From Chamaea fasciata (lineage: Eukaryota > Chordata > Aves > Passeriformes > Sylviidae), in the NCBI GenBank assembly GCA_029207755.1, contig JARCOQ010000005.1, positions 42,495,621 to 42,559,620 on the forward strand: DNA of 64,000 bases, read 5' to 3'. Shown here in pieces: positions 27,681-40,279 of the stretch. Every line of letters starts with the position of its first letter. The first letter of the stretch is position 1. A program made the position numbers and the translations under genes. Under the pieces are notes generated by a model. It had not been told where the DNA came from. It ran no database searches and saw only the letters and a program-made list of their open reading frames with translations.

Positions 27681-27747
27681 TGGTGGCAAGCTTTGGACCA
27701 GACAACCTCCATGCAGCCCTTTTCCAACCTACATTCTCATCCTGTAG
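27681..27747 (+). mobile_element. Short CR1 3' terminal fragment
   Basis: About 65 bp reading 'gcaagctttggaccagac', 'aacctcc', 'ttttccaacctacattct', the terminal segment of CR1 before its octamer tail. Too short for a subfamily call. Confidence 0.65.
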
Positions 27748-30700
27748 TTTTGGTCAGATACTATGATTTAAGCATAGACAAATAAACATGTACGTGTCAA
27801 TTCTTCCGCTTTGGGGACTGAACTGTCCCTTTTATGGGTCTATTACTGGCTCTGGGTTTTTGTATGTGTGATAACACCTGCCTGAGAAAACAGATATTCA
27901 TTTGCTTCCCTGCTAATCTTTGAGCTTTCTTAATGTGCTATAGAAAAAAAATCGAGAGCAAAACAATTCACATCCCCAAGCGATCTCAGTACTTCTGCTA
28001 ACAATGGAGAACTTGTCCTTCACCCTCCCCTAAAACCCTTTACATGAGGCAGTTAGCCCTGCCTTTGCTTGCCTTCTGTTGAGACCAGTCTGCTGTGTCC
28101 AGCCATTGGAAGTTGGCATGTGCACAAGAATGTTTCATGGGGCTGTGTGTGTTCAGATGAAATATGTACACTCCAGTGTGTTCTGCTGTGCTTGTGTATC
28201 TGTACTGCTCAGTCAGGAGGAGATGAGCAGCTTCCCAAATAATCTGTTCTGCAACAGCAGAAAGTCCATTTGGGGAGCTGTATTCCTGGAAATACAGTGA
28301 AAAATAGGGAAGTCAAAAAGGCAAGTTCTGAATCAGACTACAATACTAAGCAACAGTCTCATTAATGGTGCTTTTTGCCGAACCCTGTTTCACTTGCTTT
28401 CAGAACTGTCTGCATTAATGACTACTTCCACTTGCTAGTTATTTACATAAAGTATTGTTCTCATGTCACTGCTAGCAGCTAGATAGCTGCTTCTTGCTAG
28501 GTGAGATGAAAAAGCAACAGATAGAACAAGTTTCAAATGAATTCAGAGAAAGCTGGGTTGAATGTGTTGCTAGGAAGGACAAAATATTCTTCCCATAATG
28601 TCCCCACTATGCACAAGGTCAAATACATCACCACTGGGAATGCCCTACAAGAGACCCTCACCAACAGGTGAAGGGGATGAGCAAAGGTAGTCTGTGCTTC
28701 CCTGGATTTGATGTCTTTACTTATTTCTCAGCCTTTTCTGGAAAAAATTGGGTGAATCTATAGGGACAAAAAAAGAAAAGAAAGGAGAATATCAAGATTT
28801 CTGAGGAGAAGGCATAGGAAAGAAGAAATTGCAGACCTGCCCAGTGTCTGTGATAGGTGGCATTTTTGCATAGTCTCTGGTGGACAAGCATGGTGTCTAA
28901 TCCTCATGACCAGCAGTGAAGCTCTTCATACAGCTAGAGAGGTCACCAGGCTGTCTGTCAAGTCTGGTGTTGCCACACTGCTCCCACAAGTTTTGAATCA
29001 GCTTCAGGTTCCTGATGGTGGATAGGCAAATACAAATCAGTCTGAAACATTAAATCCCTCCCCTGAACTTAAGTTTCTTCCCAGAAAAAATGAGACAATT
29101 CAAATACATTCCATATGAATTCATGCAAATATACCCTGGTGTGATTTAAATTCTGCTCAAAATGAGCTTCTTTTGTGCTTTTGGCCCGTGACACTGAATT
29201 GACTACAGATCCAGAGGTTTTATCTGAAGAGCAAACCTTACCATATGAATGTTGATTGAAAATTCAGTTACAGACAATTCTAATACACTTTGAATAAGTT
29301 AGAACTCCAAAGGGTGCTATATTGATGCTGCAACTTGACAGTGAGTGACTCTTCATCTAAGCAAGAGAAAACCCGAATGTAAAGCCCAGGTCCATAAAAC
29401 AGGTTTTACTGCAGTTTGCTGCTGAAATGTCAGAGCCAGCTGATCTCATTCCAGTGTGAGGGCTCTTCATTGTTTTGATTAATCTGCCCAAAAATACAAG
29501 AGCTGATGACAGGATGGCTGTAAAGATTGGTGCCCAAAAGTTCAGAGCATTTTGACTTAATTGAACAGGCATTTGAAGACATAATTACTATATAAACTTA
29601 TATGATGTGCACTTACTGAAGGCAGTGAAATAAAACAAATCAATATTTTGAAAAATTTCTGCAATAGTCAAATATATTAATATCTTGGGTGAATAATTAG
29701 TTCCCAGACTAATATGTGTTTTCTAGCTTTGTACAACCCATTGATCTAAAGAATTTTGATTGTTTGGCCTTTTTATTGCCCCAGAAATGTGGTTGCAATG
29801 ATGACTTAGCTACAAAATTAATTCCTATCACAGCATAGGTTAAATTAAAGCAAAAAACCCCCCAAAACTTATTAATCCAATTTAATAGACTTTAAATGTA
29901 TAGAAGGCTTCTGAAGAGAGAAAGGTAATAGTCTGTTCTCCATGCTTAAGGAACGCAAGTAACACAATACTGCAAGGGAGCAAAAAGTGACACTGAAGGA
30001 CATTATTTTAAGAATAAAGACTGCTGTCATTTGAGTAGACCCAGACAGATGATGAGCTCTGTAACACTGGCAAGTAAAAATTACTTATTTCAGAACTGAT
30101 GAAGATAATATTGACTCTACTGGATAGAGGATGGGTTATTCTTCTACTCTGTTTTCCTAAAGTACTAAAGTAAAAAACTGAGCAATTTAAAAGTTTTACA
30201 ACATAGTAGGAACTTTTGATAGAACACTTCATTTTATATTTCTAGACATGTGGGAGAGGAGAACTTAGAGATAGTTATAAGCAGGGGGAAGAAAACAATG
30301 CAGTATGTCAAAACCTGAAATATCTGTCTTTTATTACTTTGAAGGCTTATTAATATTTGTATCTTTGACATGCTACCTACTTAATATAATAAGGTTTATC
30401 TAGACCCACCTTATCATGCCAAACCTGAGCTAGAGCCACATAATATTAAATATGCCTTCCAAACAATTGGTTGATCTTTGAAAACTGAAAATGCTTTAAT
30501 ATTTTTAACACTTTCACTTGATGAAATGTGCTAGTTTTTCATTCCTAGAGGTAGGCAGAGAAAGTCAAACAAGATTTGAAGACACACACAACCAAAAGTG
30601 GGTAAAATTTAAGAAAAAAAGAGTTCAACCTATTGTGAAGAAGGAAAAAAATAAAGGAAAAAAGAAAAGTACACAAGACCTTAGAATAAACAATGCAGAC

Positions 30701-33700
30701 ACTATGCTCGGCTGAATTCTAAATATAACATTTTTGTGGACAGTAATCAATTTCAGATATGGTAAAGTAAATATTCCCAGTAGATGGATAAAATGTAACT
30801 GATGTTATTTTCTAGGGCAAAAACTGAGTCTTTGTCCTCAAGGTTACTGCAGGAAGCAAAATCTGCGCATCAGTGCTTGCAGCAAATAACCCAAGTGACT
30901 CAAAAGCTTTTCTTGAACCCAGAGATGCAATGTATTAGAAAAAGCACTTAAAAATTCATTTCCATTCCATATCTCTTTCCAGCTGCAAGTAGGTTTGGTT
31001 ATTTTTGACCCAGTGGTGCCTCTAAATCCTGGCTGTCACTGAGAAACTGGAATGAGTAAAGTGTGCCCCAAATAATGGGAAACTAGGCAAGAAGGGAGAG
31101 TTTAATCTTCTTGATAATTGTAAATCTAGTTTCTAGGGAATAACTTCAAAACTGGAGCTCGTCTTTTGATGATTCTGAAGATCTGGTAGTATGACCAAAT
31201 ATCAGCTTTTGTATTGCTATGCTCCATCTGGTCTCAGGATGGCTGATTTGCCAGCCCACTCTGTCAGCATGTTTGTGTTTATTTTTAGTACAGACTGCAG
31301 ACAGACAATTGCTATTGGCTGTGGTGTGATTTCTTCACATTTTCAGGTGTCCATTATCAGTCCTTTGCTGGATGTTGCCTCTCCCTCCAGAACTGGCAGA
31401 ATGTATGACGAGAGAGGTCCTCAACCCTTGTAGTGCTCCATCGTCTATCTCAGCATCATTCATTAAATGGCAGCAGTTTCTAAGGTGTTTCAAGTTTTCC
31501 TGGTTGATTTGGTATTGAAACAGCAAGAAAGGCTTACCTGAGCTGTTCTGCCAGCTTTGCTCTGAAAGCAGTAACCTCAGCCAGAGGGGCTGTGATAAAT
31601 GGTGGGAAACTGTAACACATACAACCACTAGACACTTCTCTGCAGGTAAGTTTTCACTAGAACTGTAGCTTTAGTTGATTACCAAAGTGCTAAGATCCAA
31701 AACATGTTGAAACAGAAAGAATCTTGTAATGAGACTGGAAACAATTCATGAAGAAATGGTTGCGGTGGAGTTAAATTCAGAAATGTGTTTGGTGGCTGTG
31801 AAGGCAAGTTGCTGACCTTACTGATAGAGCAGAGAAGTATTTAATTGTCAACAGGAAAGATATCTTGCAGTCTTCAAAGAAAAAAGCACTTGTGTTCTTT
31901 TGCTGCTTCCTCCTCAAACAGATTTTCACATTTCCATGGAAAATAGCATCTTATCAAGTAGATGACATGTTTTGATATTTCAAATGCTTTATTTAATTGC
32001 CAAAATCAAATGATGCTTGCCTCTGTGTCCTGCAGTTGAACTTTGCCCTTAGTAGAGCACTGTTATCACTTTATAGAACCACACAGAAAAGTTTGAAGTG
32101 GAAATTATATACATTTTTTACATAATGACAGTTAATACTTTTCCGCATAGTAAAATTGCTTTCTTATCATTTTCATTAAATGGTTATTTGCAATGTAAAA
32201 TGTCCATTATAAACTGGCAGATTGAATTCAGGAATCCCTGTGTGAAATTCCATGGTTTATATGCAAGAGTTTCATATAACTAACTGGTAAATATGAATTA
32301 ATAATTTGCTATGATCTCCTCTTCTTTTATGCTTATTCTGCTCTCAAAAGCAGTCCCAGAATTCCAGAACCCGGAAGTAATTTTGTCTAAAAAATAAATG
32401 ACATTCACACCTCTGAAACCTGATCTCTTGAGTGCACAGCTCCTGCATATGACTTGTTTGTTCAAAGTTGGTTTTTTAAGTTTTTGGGTTGCTTTCTGTC
32501 ACTATTTACAGAGCTAGACAACCTAGTGGAATTTAAAACATTACTATTTTTGTAAAGGCTACTTAATATTTTGCTGATGTTTCTCAAAGCCATTACATTT
32601 TCTTAATCATAAAAATGTAGAAAAGTCAAAGTTTCCAGTTCATCTTTAAGCCACTGTTATGATATTTAGATATGATGTTTACAAAACCATCAGGGAATTT
32701 GACAATAATCTTGGACTACCTTCAGTCATACTAACTTCCTGCATTGTTGCTTATCTTTACATTTTCTTTAGAAATGGTGCTTTTATCTTGATGCTTTCAT
32801 TTTTAATATTGGGCATGAGGAACCTGCTCCTCACTCCACCCCAGTCCCATCATTGCACACAAGGAGAATATATTCCTCCTATTACTCCATAGCTAAATCC
32901 CTAAAGCATTTGTCTGTGAAGGAGGGAAAATGAAATAAAGGGGTCCCAATCCCCTGATCACCAAGCTGGGTGCGTGGCCATGCTTCTCTCTTCCTTTGAA
33001 TCTGGGTGGCTCTGCAAAATATAGTGCAGTGCTCCTGAGAACAGGGCCAAAGACTAGCACTGCATGGCTTCCCACAGCCTGTGGAACAGCCCTGCTGTTG
33101 TGGTGTGAAGAGCCAGTGGGCAGTGCTTGCCTCCAAGGACATACGCCTTTGTGTCTGACTGGTCAGAACATACAAGCCTGGCCTGGTTTGCCATAAGAAG
33201 GTGCAGAAGGTGCTGGAATGGGTGCATTGCATGTCTTTGGTCTGGAAACGTGCTGGTCCTCAGCCTTAGTCAACACAGTAAGGTTTGGTAATGGGCATGG
33301 AGTATTGGGTGGGAAGAGCACAAAGCTTGAATTGACCCATAGTTGGATAGGCAAGGGCCACAGGAGATGGTGGGGATGCAGCAAGATGAAACCCAGCAAA
33401 ATGGCCATGAGCTATAGCCATTCTGAGTAAGATCAACAAGAGGGTTACCAGAAGGAAAGGTTAGACTTCAGTCACTCTTTTCAGGAAGTTTTATCAGCAG
33501 GAACCCTAAGAGAGAGGACTGCACAAAGAAGCATCTGATTGACTAGCTCTTGCTATCTTAAATCTGATGGGCAAATATTTTTGGAGGAAAACAGGGTAAA
33601 CATATTTATTCAGCATAAACTGTTTGTTCCTCTGAGGAAAACTGTGGGAATTTTCATGCTCGCAGCTGGCACGCATACTGCAGTGCAATGCAGTTTGCAG

Positions 33701-36275
33701 TCAGACTAGCAGTACCCTGGTTATAGCTGACCCCAGAAGTCTAATCTTTTGCTAAACATTTTGAAGTGTTTTCTTCCTAAATACTAACTTAGTTGTTTAC
33801 TGTCTACATAAAAATTGCTAATGGTAGGGCTGCTAACTGCAAGCAGGATCCATGATGCTTTAAATTGCAGAGTATGGCTCAACAGAAGCGCACTGGGAGT
33901 CTGGGTGGGGGCTGAAGGAGGGACTGCATAATGACATGACACAAAGGTGTGCATTTGCAAGAGAGAAAACCTGGGGCTTTGCCGAGTTTTCAGTTATAGT
34001 CCAGGTTGAAATACAGAACACCAGTTATGCAACCCAGAGCCAGATTTTTGGCTCTCAATGAAATAACGTTGGTGGCCTATATGGAAATATAGATGGATTC
34101 ATTCCCTGAACCCCCAGGGAACATGGTAGGTGTGTGTGGTTCTGGCACAGGCAGCCATGGAGCAGGAAGGGCGATGGTGCTGAGCTGCCAGTGGATAGGG
34201 AGCACAGCACAGCGTGGGATGCCCAGCAAACCTTTTGATCAGTGCATGGAACTTGGCAATCCTGCGGCTCGCTCTCGCCAAGGTTGGATTTGCGAAGAGA
34301 TTCAGTGACATGCAGCCATTCCTTCAGGGTATATGATTGAAGTTCATGGCAGTTACCTGATTTGCCAAAAAAATTTGCTAAACTCAAGCACTGCCTCCTC
34401 CTCCACCCCCAGCAGCAACCTCATCCCACACACATGCACGCTACACTACAGGTACATTAGGATGCCCACTTAAATGTTGCTATGTAGCACAAATTCTATT
34501 TGAAATGCAGTGAATGCCCAATTATAGCGCCTAATAGCATTCTTCATTCCCACAACTCTTTGTTTGATCCAAAGGTTAGAGCATGTAAAATATCATCAAG
34601 AAAACAGTGCTTACTGACTGAGGCAATTGGATTCCTCTGGAACAATATGAAACAAGACTTAACAAACTGCCAAGTGGTACCACCATATCAATGAGATACT
34701 TTCTTCTCAACTTCTGGCAAAGGAGTAATTGCCTCTAAGAAGTCATTGCTTTATTCTCAGGGATGATATTTAAAAGATTTAGATGCTATGCCTCTGCCTT
34801 CACTGATGCTATTAATTGGTTTTGCGACACATCCCCATTTTGTCATTTCTAAAGGTGAAGGCTGTTCTGTGTTTTGTTAATGATGACAGCACTGCTGAGA
34901 AAAAGGAAGGTCTAAAATATTTGACTTTAAGAACATGACAGATTAAATAACCTGAGGGGTCCTAATAATCATCATTCACAATGTAGGAGATGACAAGGGG
35001 AAATTTCTAAGATGACATTTTGTCACTTGTGGTAGTCACTTAAAATGACAAAAGCTATACATTCTGCTCTGCAGCTTCTTTACTCTAATTGGGCCAATTT
35101 TGCTATCATGCTATTATCCTGCAGAGCAGAACTGGTGACAAACAAAGAGTCTTTTGTGATCTCAGATGAATATTTTTCCATGAGCTCAAGAAAATATCTT
35201 GCCAAAAGAAAATGAAAATTGTCCCCGCATTCTGTGACTGGCCAGAAGGCTAAGGCTCATGTCTGTCTGGAGAAAGTCTGATCTGTATTTTTAGTTCCTG
35301 CTTGCTTATGGTGGGATTTTACAGAAGGGGCCACAACTCAGAGGAACCGTAATCGCATTTGGGATTTTTCCTGTTATGTGAAATAACTTACCTTGGGATA
35401 TGGCCTGGGAAAAAGAGGGTTAAACTTCCCTTCCGCACTCTTCGCAATTTTGGCAGTCTGCTTTAATTTAACCATATTTCTATTATGCATCAGCACATAA
35501 TAATTCCCCTTAAGTATGTAATGACACAAAACTTGATTGTGTTAGCACATGCTTCTTTGTAGCTATTGGGGAACTTAATCCATTTTAAAAATGTTTGAAC
35601 TTTGGGAGAAAATTTATCATCAACAGCTACATGAAGAGTAGTAAGGAAGTGGTTCTAAAAGCTGTTAATGTAGTGTGAAATCCTGAAAGAACCCTTCTTG
35701 TTAAGACAAAAGCATATTATTTAATATCATTCAGAAGCTTTGGGCAAGAATATGTTTAGTAACACACATTTGTTAACATGGAATAAAATTACACTGGAGT
35801 GTAACATGGAGTGTATTTGGAGTGGGCATATATCCAGCTCATCTAAAATACAGTCATTTCATGGAAGTGTTAAGCTGTTAAAATATATTGTTATCAAGAA
35901 ACAGTTGTTTATTATAATAAGCATTGTTTTTCTGCATGACAGAAGTAGGAAAATGTCATTATTAACGTTGTCCATGATTTGCACAAAGATAGCCTTCGTT
36001 TCCATCTACTGAACAAGATATTTATATTCACTGTTTAGGAGAAACTAAAATTGGAAAACTGAAGGTAAATATTTCTCTCAATCTTTTGGCACATTTCAGT
36101 CTGCAGGGTTCAGATTAAGCAGTGTTGGTGGTGTGCAGTTCTTTAGCATTATGTAAGGCACCAAACTTTGTAAAACAGACTACCAAAAATATTATGGCGA
36201 TGTCACTTTGGCTGAAGAGCTGCACATTTTCCCAGACTTTCCCTCTTGCCCTTTAGTCCATCTGCGAATGTTAAA
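27748..36275. other. About 8.5 kb intergenic, no gene recognised
   Basis: No coding exon or RNA gene recognised. GC-richer patches lie near 32,900-33,430 and 34,090-34,310, with overlapping open frames in several registers, which argues against real coding. A perfect 13-bp inverted repeat sits at 35,062-35,131. Confidence 0.55.
35062..35131. repeat. Perfect 13-bp inverted repeat with 44-nt spacer
   Basis: TTCTGCTCTGCAG at 35,062-35,074 is the exact reverse complement of CTGCAGAGCAGAA at 35,119-35,131. The spacer contains AATTGGGCCAATT, an odd palindrome carrying back-to-back inverted CCAAT motifs. Function unknown. Confidence 0.7.
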
Positions 36276-37022
36276 ATTCATAGAAACATACATTAGTTTG
36301 GGTTGGAGAAGTCCTTTAAAGACGATCTAGAACAGCCCCCCTGAAATGAGCAGGGACATCTTCAACTAGATCGGGTTGCTCCGAGGTCTATTCAACCTGA
36401 CCTTCAGTGCTTTCAGGGAAGCTCTCCAGACAACCTGTTTCAGTCTTTCACATTTCTCACTGTAGAAAAATCCTTCTTTATATCTAGTCTGAATCTGTCC
36501 TCTTTTGGTTTAAAACCATTGCCCTTTGTCCTATAGCAACAGTTCCTACTAAAGTCACCATCTTTCTTGTAAGCCCCCTCTAAGTACTAGAAGGCTGCCA
36601 TAACATGTCCCCAGAGCCTTCTCTTCTCCAAGCTAAATAGCTCCAACTCTCTCACCCCTTCTTCACAGGAATATATTTCATCTCTCTAACCATTTTTGTG
36701 TCTCCCTCTTCTAGACCCTCTCCAACAGGTCCATGTCTCTTCTCTGCTGGGGCCCCAGAGCTGGATGCAATACTTCAGGTGGAGTCTCACCACAGCGGAG
36801 CAGAGCAGAGGGCCAGTTACCTTCCTCAACCTGCTGGACACTACTGCCTGTTTATGCAGCTCGAGATACACTTGGGACCACTCAGCTTGGTGTTGCCTGT
36901 AAATATGGTGAGGGAGCAGTTGATCCCACTCTCTGTGACAGTGATGAAGATATTAAACACTGTCCTTCCCAATATAGATCTTTGAAGGACACCCCTCACC
37001 ACCAATCTCCATCTGGACATTG
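36276..37022 (-). mobile_element. CR1 LINE, minus strand, internally deleted
   Basis: The plus strand shows the reverse-complement CR1 end: 'tcatagaaac...gggttggagaagtcc', then 'cagcccccctgaaatgagc'. On the minus strand, decayed ORF2 is readable: 'LKYCIQLWGP' (normally like LEYCVQFWAP) followed by 'LFSLEKRRLWG'. Upstream, 'GINCSLTIFTGNTKLSG' corresponds to the reverse transcriptase segment around the FADD catalytic box, with both catalytic Asp replaced (DD to GN). These blocks are joined more closely than in full CR1; roughly 100 residues between them are missing. The element is dead. It lies about 0.55 kb beyond the predicted KITLG poly(A) site, in the gene's orientation. Confidence 0.85.
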
Positions 37023-37579
37023 AACCAGATTATGATTTACCAGCTCCTGACTCCAGCAAGAGTTGTTTCATTAGCTAAGAGTGCTCACATCTCATTTGTA
37101 GGTACCCTTACTATTACTTCTGCCTTCCTGAAATTCGAGGTCAAATTGGAGGTTTTGTTGCATTAATGCAGCTTCCTCATGAAGTATGCCTGTTTCCAAC
37201 TCTGCAGCTACATGGTGCTCATGTAGCTGAATTGAGTGCCATTCTACTGCTGACCCACCTGAGCCACCTGTGCCAAAGCTCCCTGAGCATCTCAGTTTTT
37301 TCCTCATAAACTCATCCCATCCCAGATTTCTTGCATAAAAAGGACAATAAACTGCTGAAAACTTAAAGGAAGGATGCCATCCTTACAGGATAATCTCTAG
37401 TCTCTACTGAAAGATCCTTGTAAATGCCATTCACTGCAAAAGTGCATCAACATGAAATGTCTGCATCAAGCGAAGGAGTCTGCATCAAGCAGCATATGTT
37501 CTGACAGAGAACTCTTTCAGAAGATGACAAGACTTAAAAATGTCTTAATTGGGACTGACACAATGAAATATATTAATTA
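37023..37579. other. Gap between CR1 and KITLG 3' end
   Basis: About 550 bp immediately downstream of the predicted KITLG cleavage site, with no recognisable gene or repeat. Part of it may be additional, unrecognised CR1 sequence. Confidence 0.5.
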
Positions 37580-37598
37580 TTTGACAGTGCATAATATC

Positions 37599-37604
37599 TT
37601 TATT
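37599..37604 (-). terminator. KITLG: Predicted KITLG polyadenylation signal
   Basis: AATAAA on the minus strand (TTTATT on plus), with cleavage expected 10-30 nt further on, near 37,570-37,590. Chosen because it gives a terminal exon of the length expected for KITLG. A second AATAAA reads on the opposite strand at 37,611-37,616. Confidence 0.5.
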
Positions 37605-40055
37605 TAGAACAATAAAGCATATGTATATAATGTAAATTCCAAATCTGAACTGGTATAAAAAGGAATCTGGGAAAACAACTATCTTTAAGAGGATACATAT
37701 GTACATACACATCACATTTTATAAACTTTGTTGATTATCTTCAGTCAGAATGTAACTACACAAAACTGTGCTGACATTTACATTGAAATAAATGAATTTG
37801 CCCATAATGCAACCAGCAAACGTCTGTGTCTCTATCACTAAAGAGTCTGAAGTTTATGCGTTCCATTAATTTGATAACAAAATAGCAACATGCCACCATT
37901 ACTGTAAATCTGCATTTAAGACAGTTGAATCACGTTCCTGGATTGAAAAATGTTGGATAATTCTTAAATGTAAATCTACGTTAAAATATCAGTATTTTAT
38001 GTGTACAGTTGGATTTTCAATTTAATAACTCTATTTTGTGTACTGAACAGTTTCAGCATGTTACGTAGAGCAACAGAGAAAACACAGCTGCTGCAGATGA
38101 GAATCTTAAAAATGTGCAGGTTGTACACATACTCCACAGCAAAGCACATTTCATAAGTTTGCTCATAAAATAACCTTTTGATGAAATAAGTACCATTAAT
38201 TCATTCAAGTAAACAAAAATCTAAAGTAGAACAGTTACTCAGTATAAGACAATCCACTTTTTTATTCTCACAAGGCCACTAGTAATTGCATGCAAAGTTC
38301 AACTATTTCAAATAAAACCTAAAATTTTAAGTTTCTCACCAAACCACAGATATCCAAAAGCCAAATTTGGTTGACTTTTACGTAGAAAAATTAAAACACT
38401 GCTTTTTTCCCCGACTTTATTTTAAGAGGGAGGTTGTTGATTTTCCAACTGTGTTAATGCATGGGCTTTCTACCCAAAAAGAAGACTGAAAAACTGATCA
38501 CTCTTTAGAAGTTTAACTTCTTTAGAAGTTAAGAAACAATTAAAGGTCTATTTCTGACACCCCATCTCCAACTGAAGAGTACCTTTTTCTATTTCCAGTG
38601 ATTTCAAAGATGTCTCACAAGTCAGTAGTATTTCAGAATCTCATTATGTCCAAAGTAAAGATTTCCTCAGTGAGCACAGAAAGTTTCCAGTAAGTTCACA
38701 GTCCCACTTCAAAGTGCCATGCCATCTAGTGTATCCACGAATGTCCAGAAGTCTCCTGCTTTGCAAAACCCAAATCAGATCTCTCTTGAGAACACCCAAT
38801 CAGATCACTCTTGTGTTCAGATCTCTTAAAATGAGGGCAAAGACTGGGAAAACCATGTTGTCCAACAACAGTTCTGCTACTCCAGGTGTCATATGACTTC
38901 TGTGCACATTCAAAGAACAGTGTTTGTGATGTGAAGGTCAAAAGTTTATATATGAGTTTTCTTTCTGTTCTCATATAACTTAAAATTTACCTTGCTCCAC
39001 AGAAGAGATTAAAGTGTCTGACATAATTTGAAAGGGACTTACTTTAAGATGTTGCTCCTGGAAAGTGAACATTTTGTCATAGTCAGTTTTTCGTTATTGT
39101 ATGTTTCAATTAATAACTGATATTTTCTATAGTATTGAAGATTAATAAGCCTAAAATATCATGCTTTTGAATATCAAAGTATAATTTGGGGCACACCAAT
39201 GTGTCCCAAATTAGGTGTTATTGAATATCTGATTTTCTGGAAAAAATGCATTTAGAAAAATAAACATTTTTTATCAACAAAGAACATTAATAAATACAAG
39301 ATTTTTGTTTTACTGAATCTAAGAAAAAACCCCAAACCCTCAAATGCATAAGCTAGCCTCAAGAGCACATTGTATGAAGTATTTAAGGTTTCTGTACAAT
39401 GTGTAAGGAAAATTGCTTCTATTTACTGTGGATACTCTTCCATTCAGTCATAAACAATACACAATTATTTGCTGTATTACCAATAAGGTGCAAATTTTCA
39501 TCAATTAAGTCATGCTGACATTTCTTTTAGGGTAACTCTTAAATAAGTTTGAAACTCAAAGTCTGAAGGCCTTGCGAGTAAAAAACTATACAGAGTAAAA
39601 GACGACCCAGCTTCAGATGGGGAATTCCATTGTTTGAGGAATGCACTTGCTTTTTTAAAGTGATGAGCAACCCTGGTTATTAATTGGTGAGTGCTCCAGC
39701 ATCCTTAGAATAAACACGAAGGCCTAATTCTGATACTTAGCTTCTTTTGATCTAGTCTAAGTGAAGTTCCTCAGGTGATGAAAACCCCAAAGTTCCATTA
39801 TACTTAATTTTTATACCAGCTGAATAGGATTTGAGGACCCTTTTCTGACAAACTGAAAGTGCAAAAAGGGCCTGAGTATAAATAAAAATTCCACATGATC
39901 AAATCCTTTAATCAGTGAATTAATGAGAAATTTCAACATTGATTGCAGTAGGGTCAAAATTCCACCCAGTGTGGCTACATGCCACATCATCAAGGATGGT
40001 AAGGTTCTGAGATTTTTTTTCTTTTGGTAAGTATGAAAGACAGTTTTACCAAAAA

Positions 40056-40097
40056 TACACACAAACACACACACACAAACACACATATATATTATAT
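40056..40097. repeat. CA/TA microsatellite in the KITLG 3' UTR
   Basis: Interrupted (AC)n with AAAC units, running into a short TA stretch. Within the predicted 3' UTR exon. Confidence 0.8.
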
Positions 40098-40240
40098 GAC
40101 ATATTCTTTTTATGTATGGTTCTCAGAAAATTGAGCAGAAGATTAAAACCTCCACAAGAACTCTTAAAAAATTTAGTAACTATACATTTTAAGGAGAACT
40201 CCAACTTTATGCGAAACTTTAAAAGGGTTGTTTTGTTTTT

Positions 40241-40242
<2 letters not shown>

Positions 40243-40276
<34 letters not shown>
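40243..40276 (-). repeat. T34 tract (A34 in KITLG mRNA)
   Basis: An uninterrupted run of 34 T on the plus strand inside the 3' UTR exon. In the transcript it is a genomically encoded poly(A) stretch. It has no recognisable retroelement body attached. Confidence 0.85.

Positions 40277-40279
<3 letters not shown>

Noticed and set aside
32882..33430. Cluster of overlapping frames in a GC-richer patch, considered as a lost gene or exon
   Set aside because: Frames overlap in several registers and on both strands, lack conserved motifs, and have no convincing splice pairing.
36686..37023. Several plus-strand frames of about 70-96 codons
   Set aside because: Antisense readings of the CR1 element.
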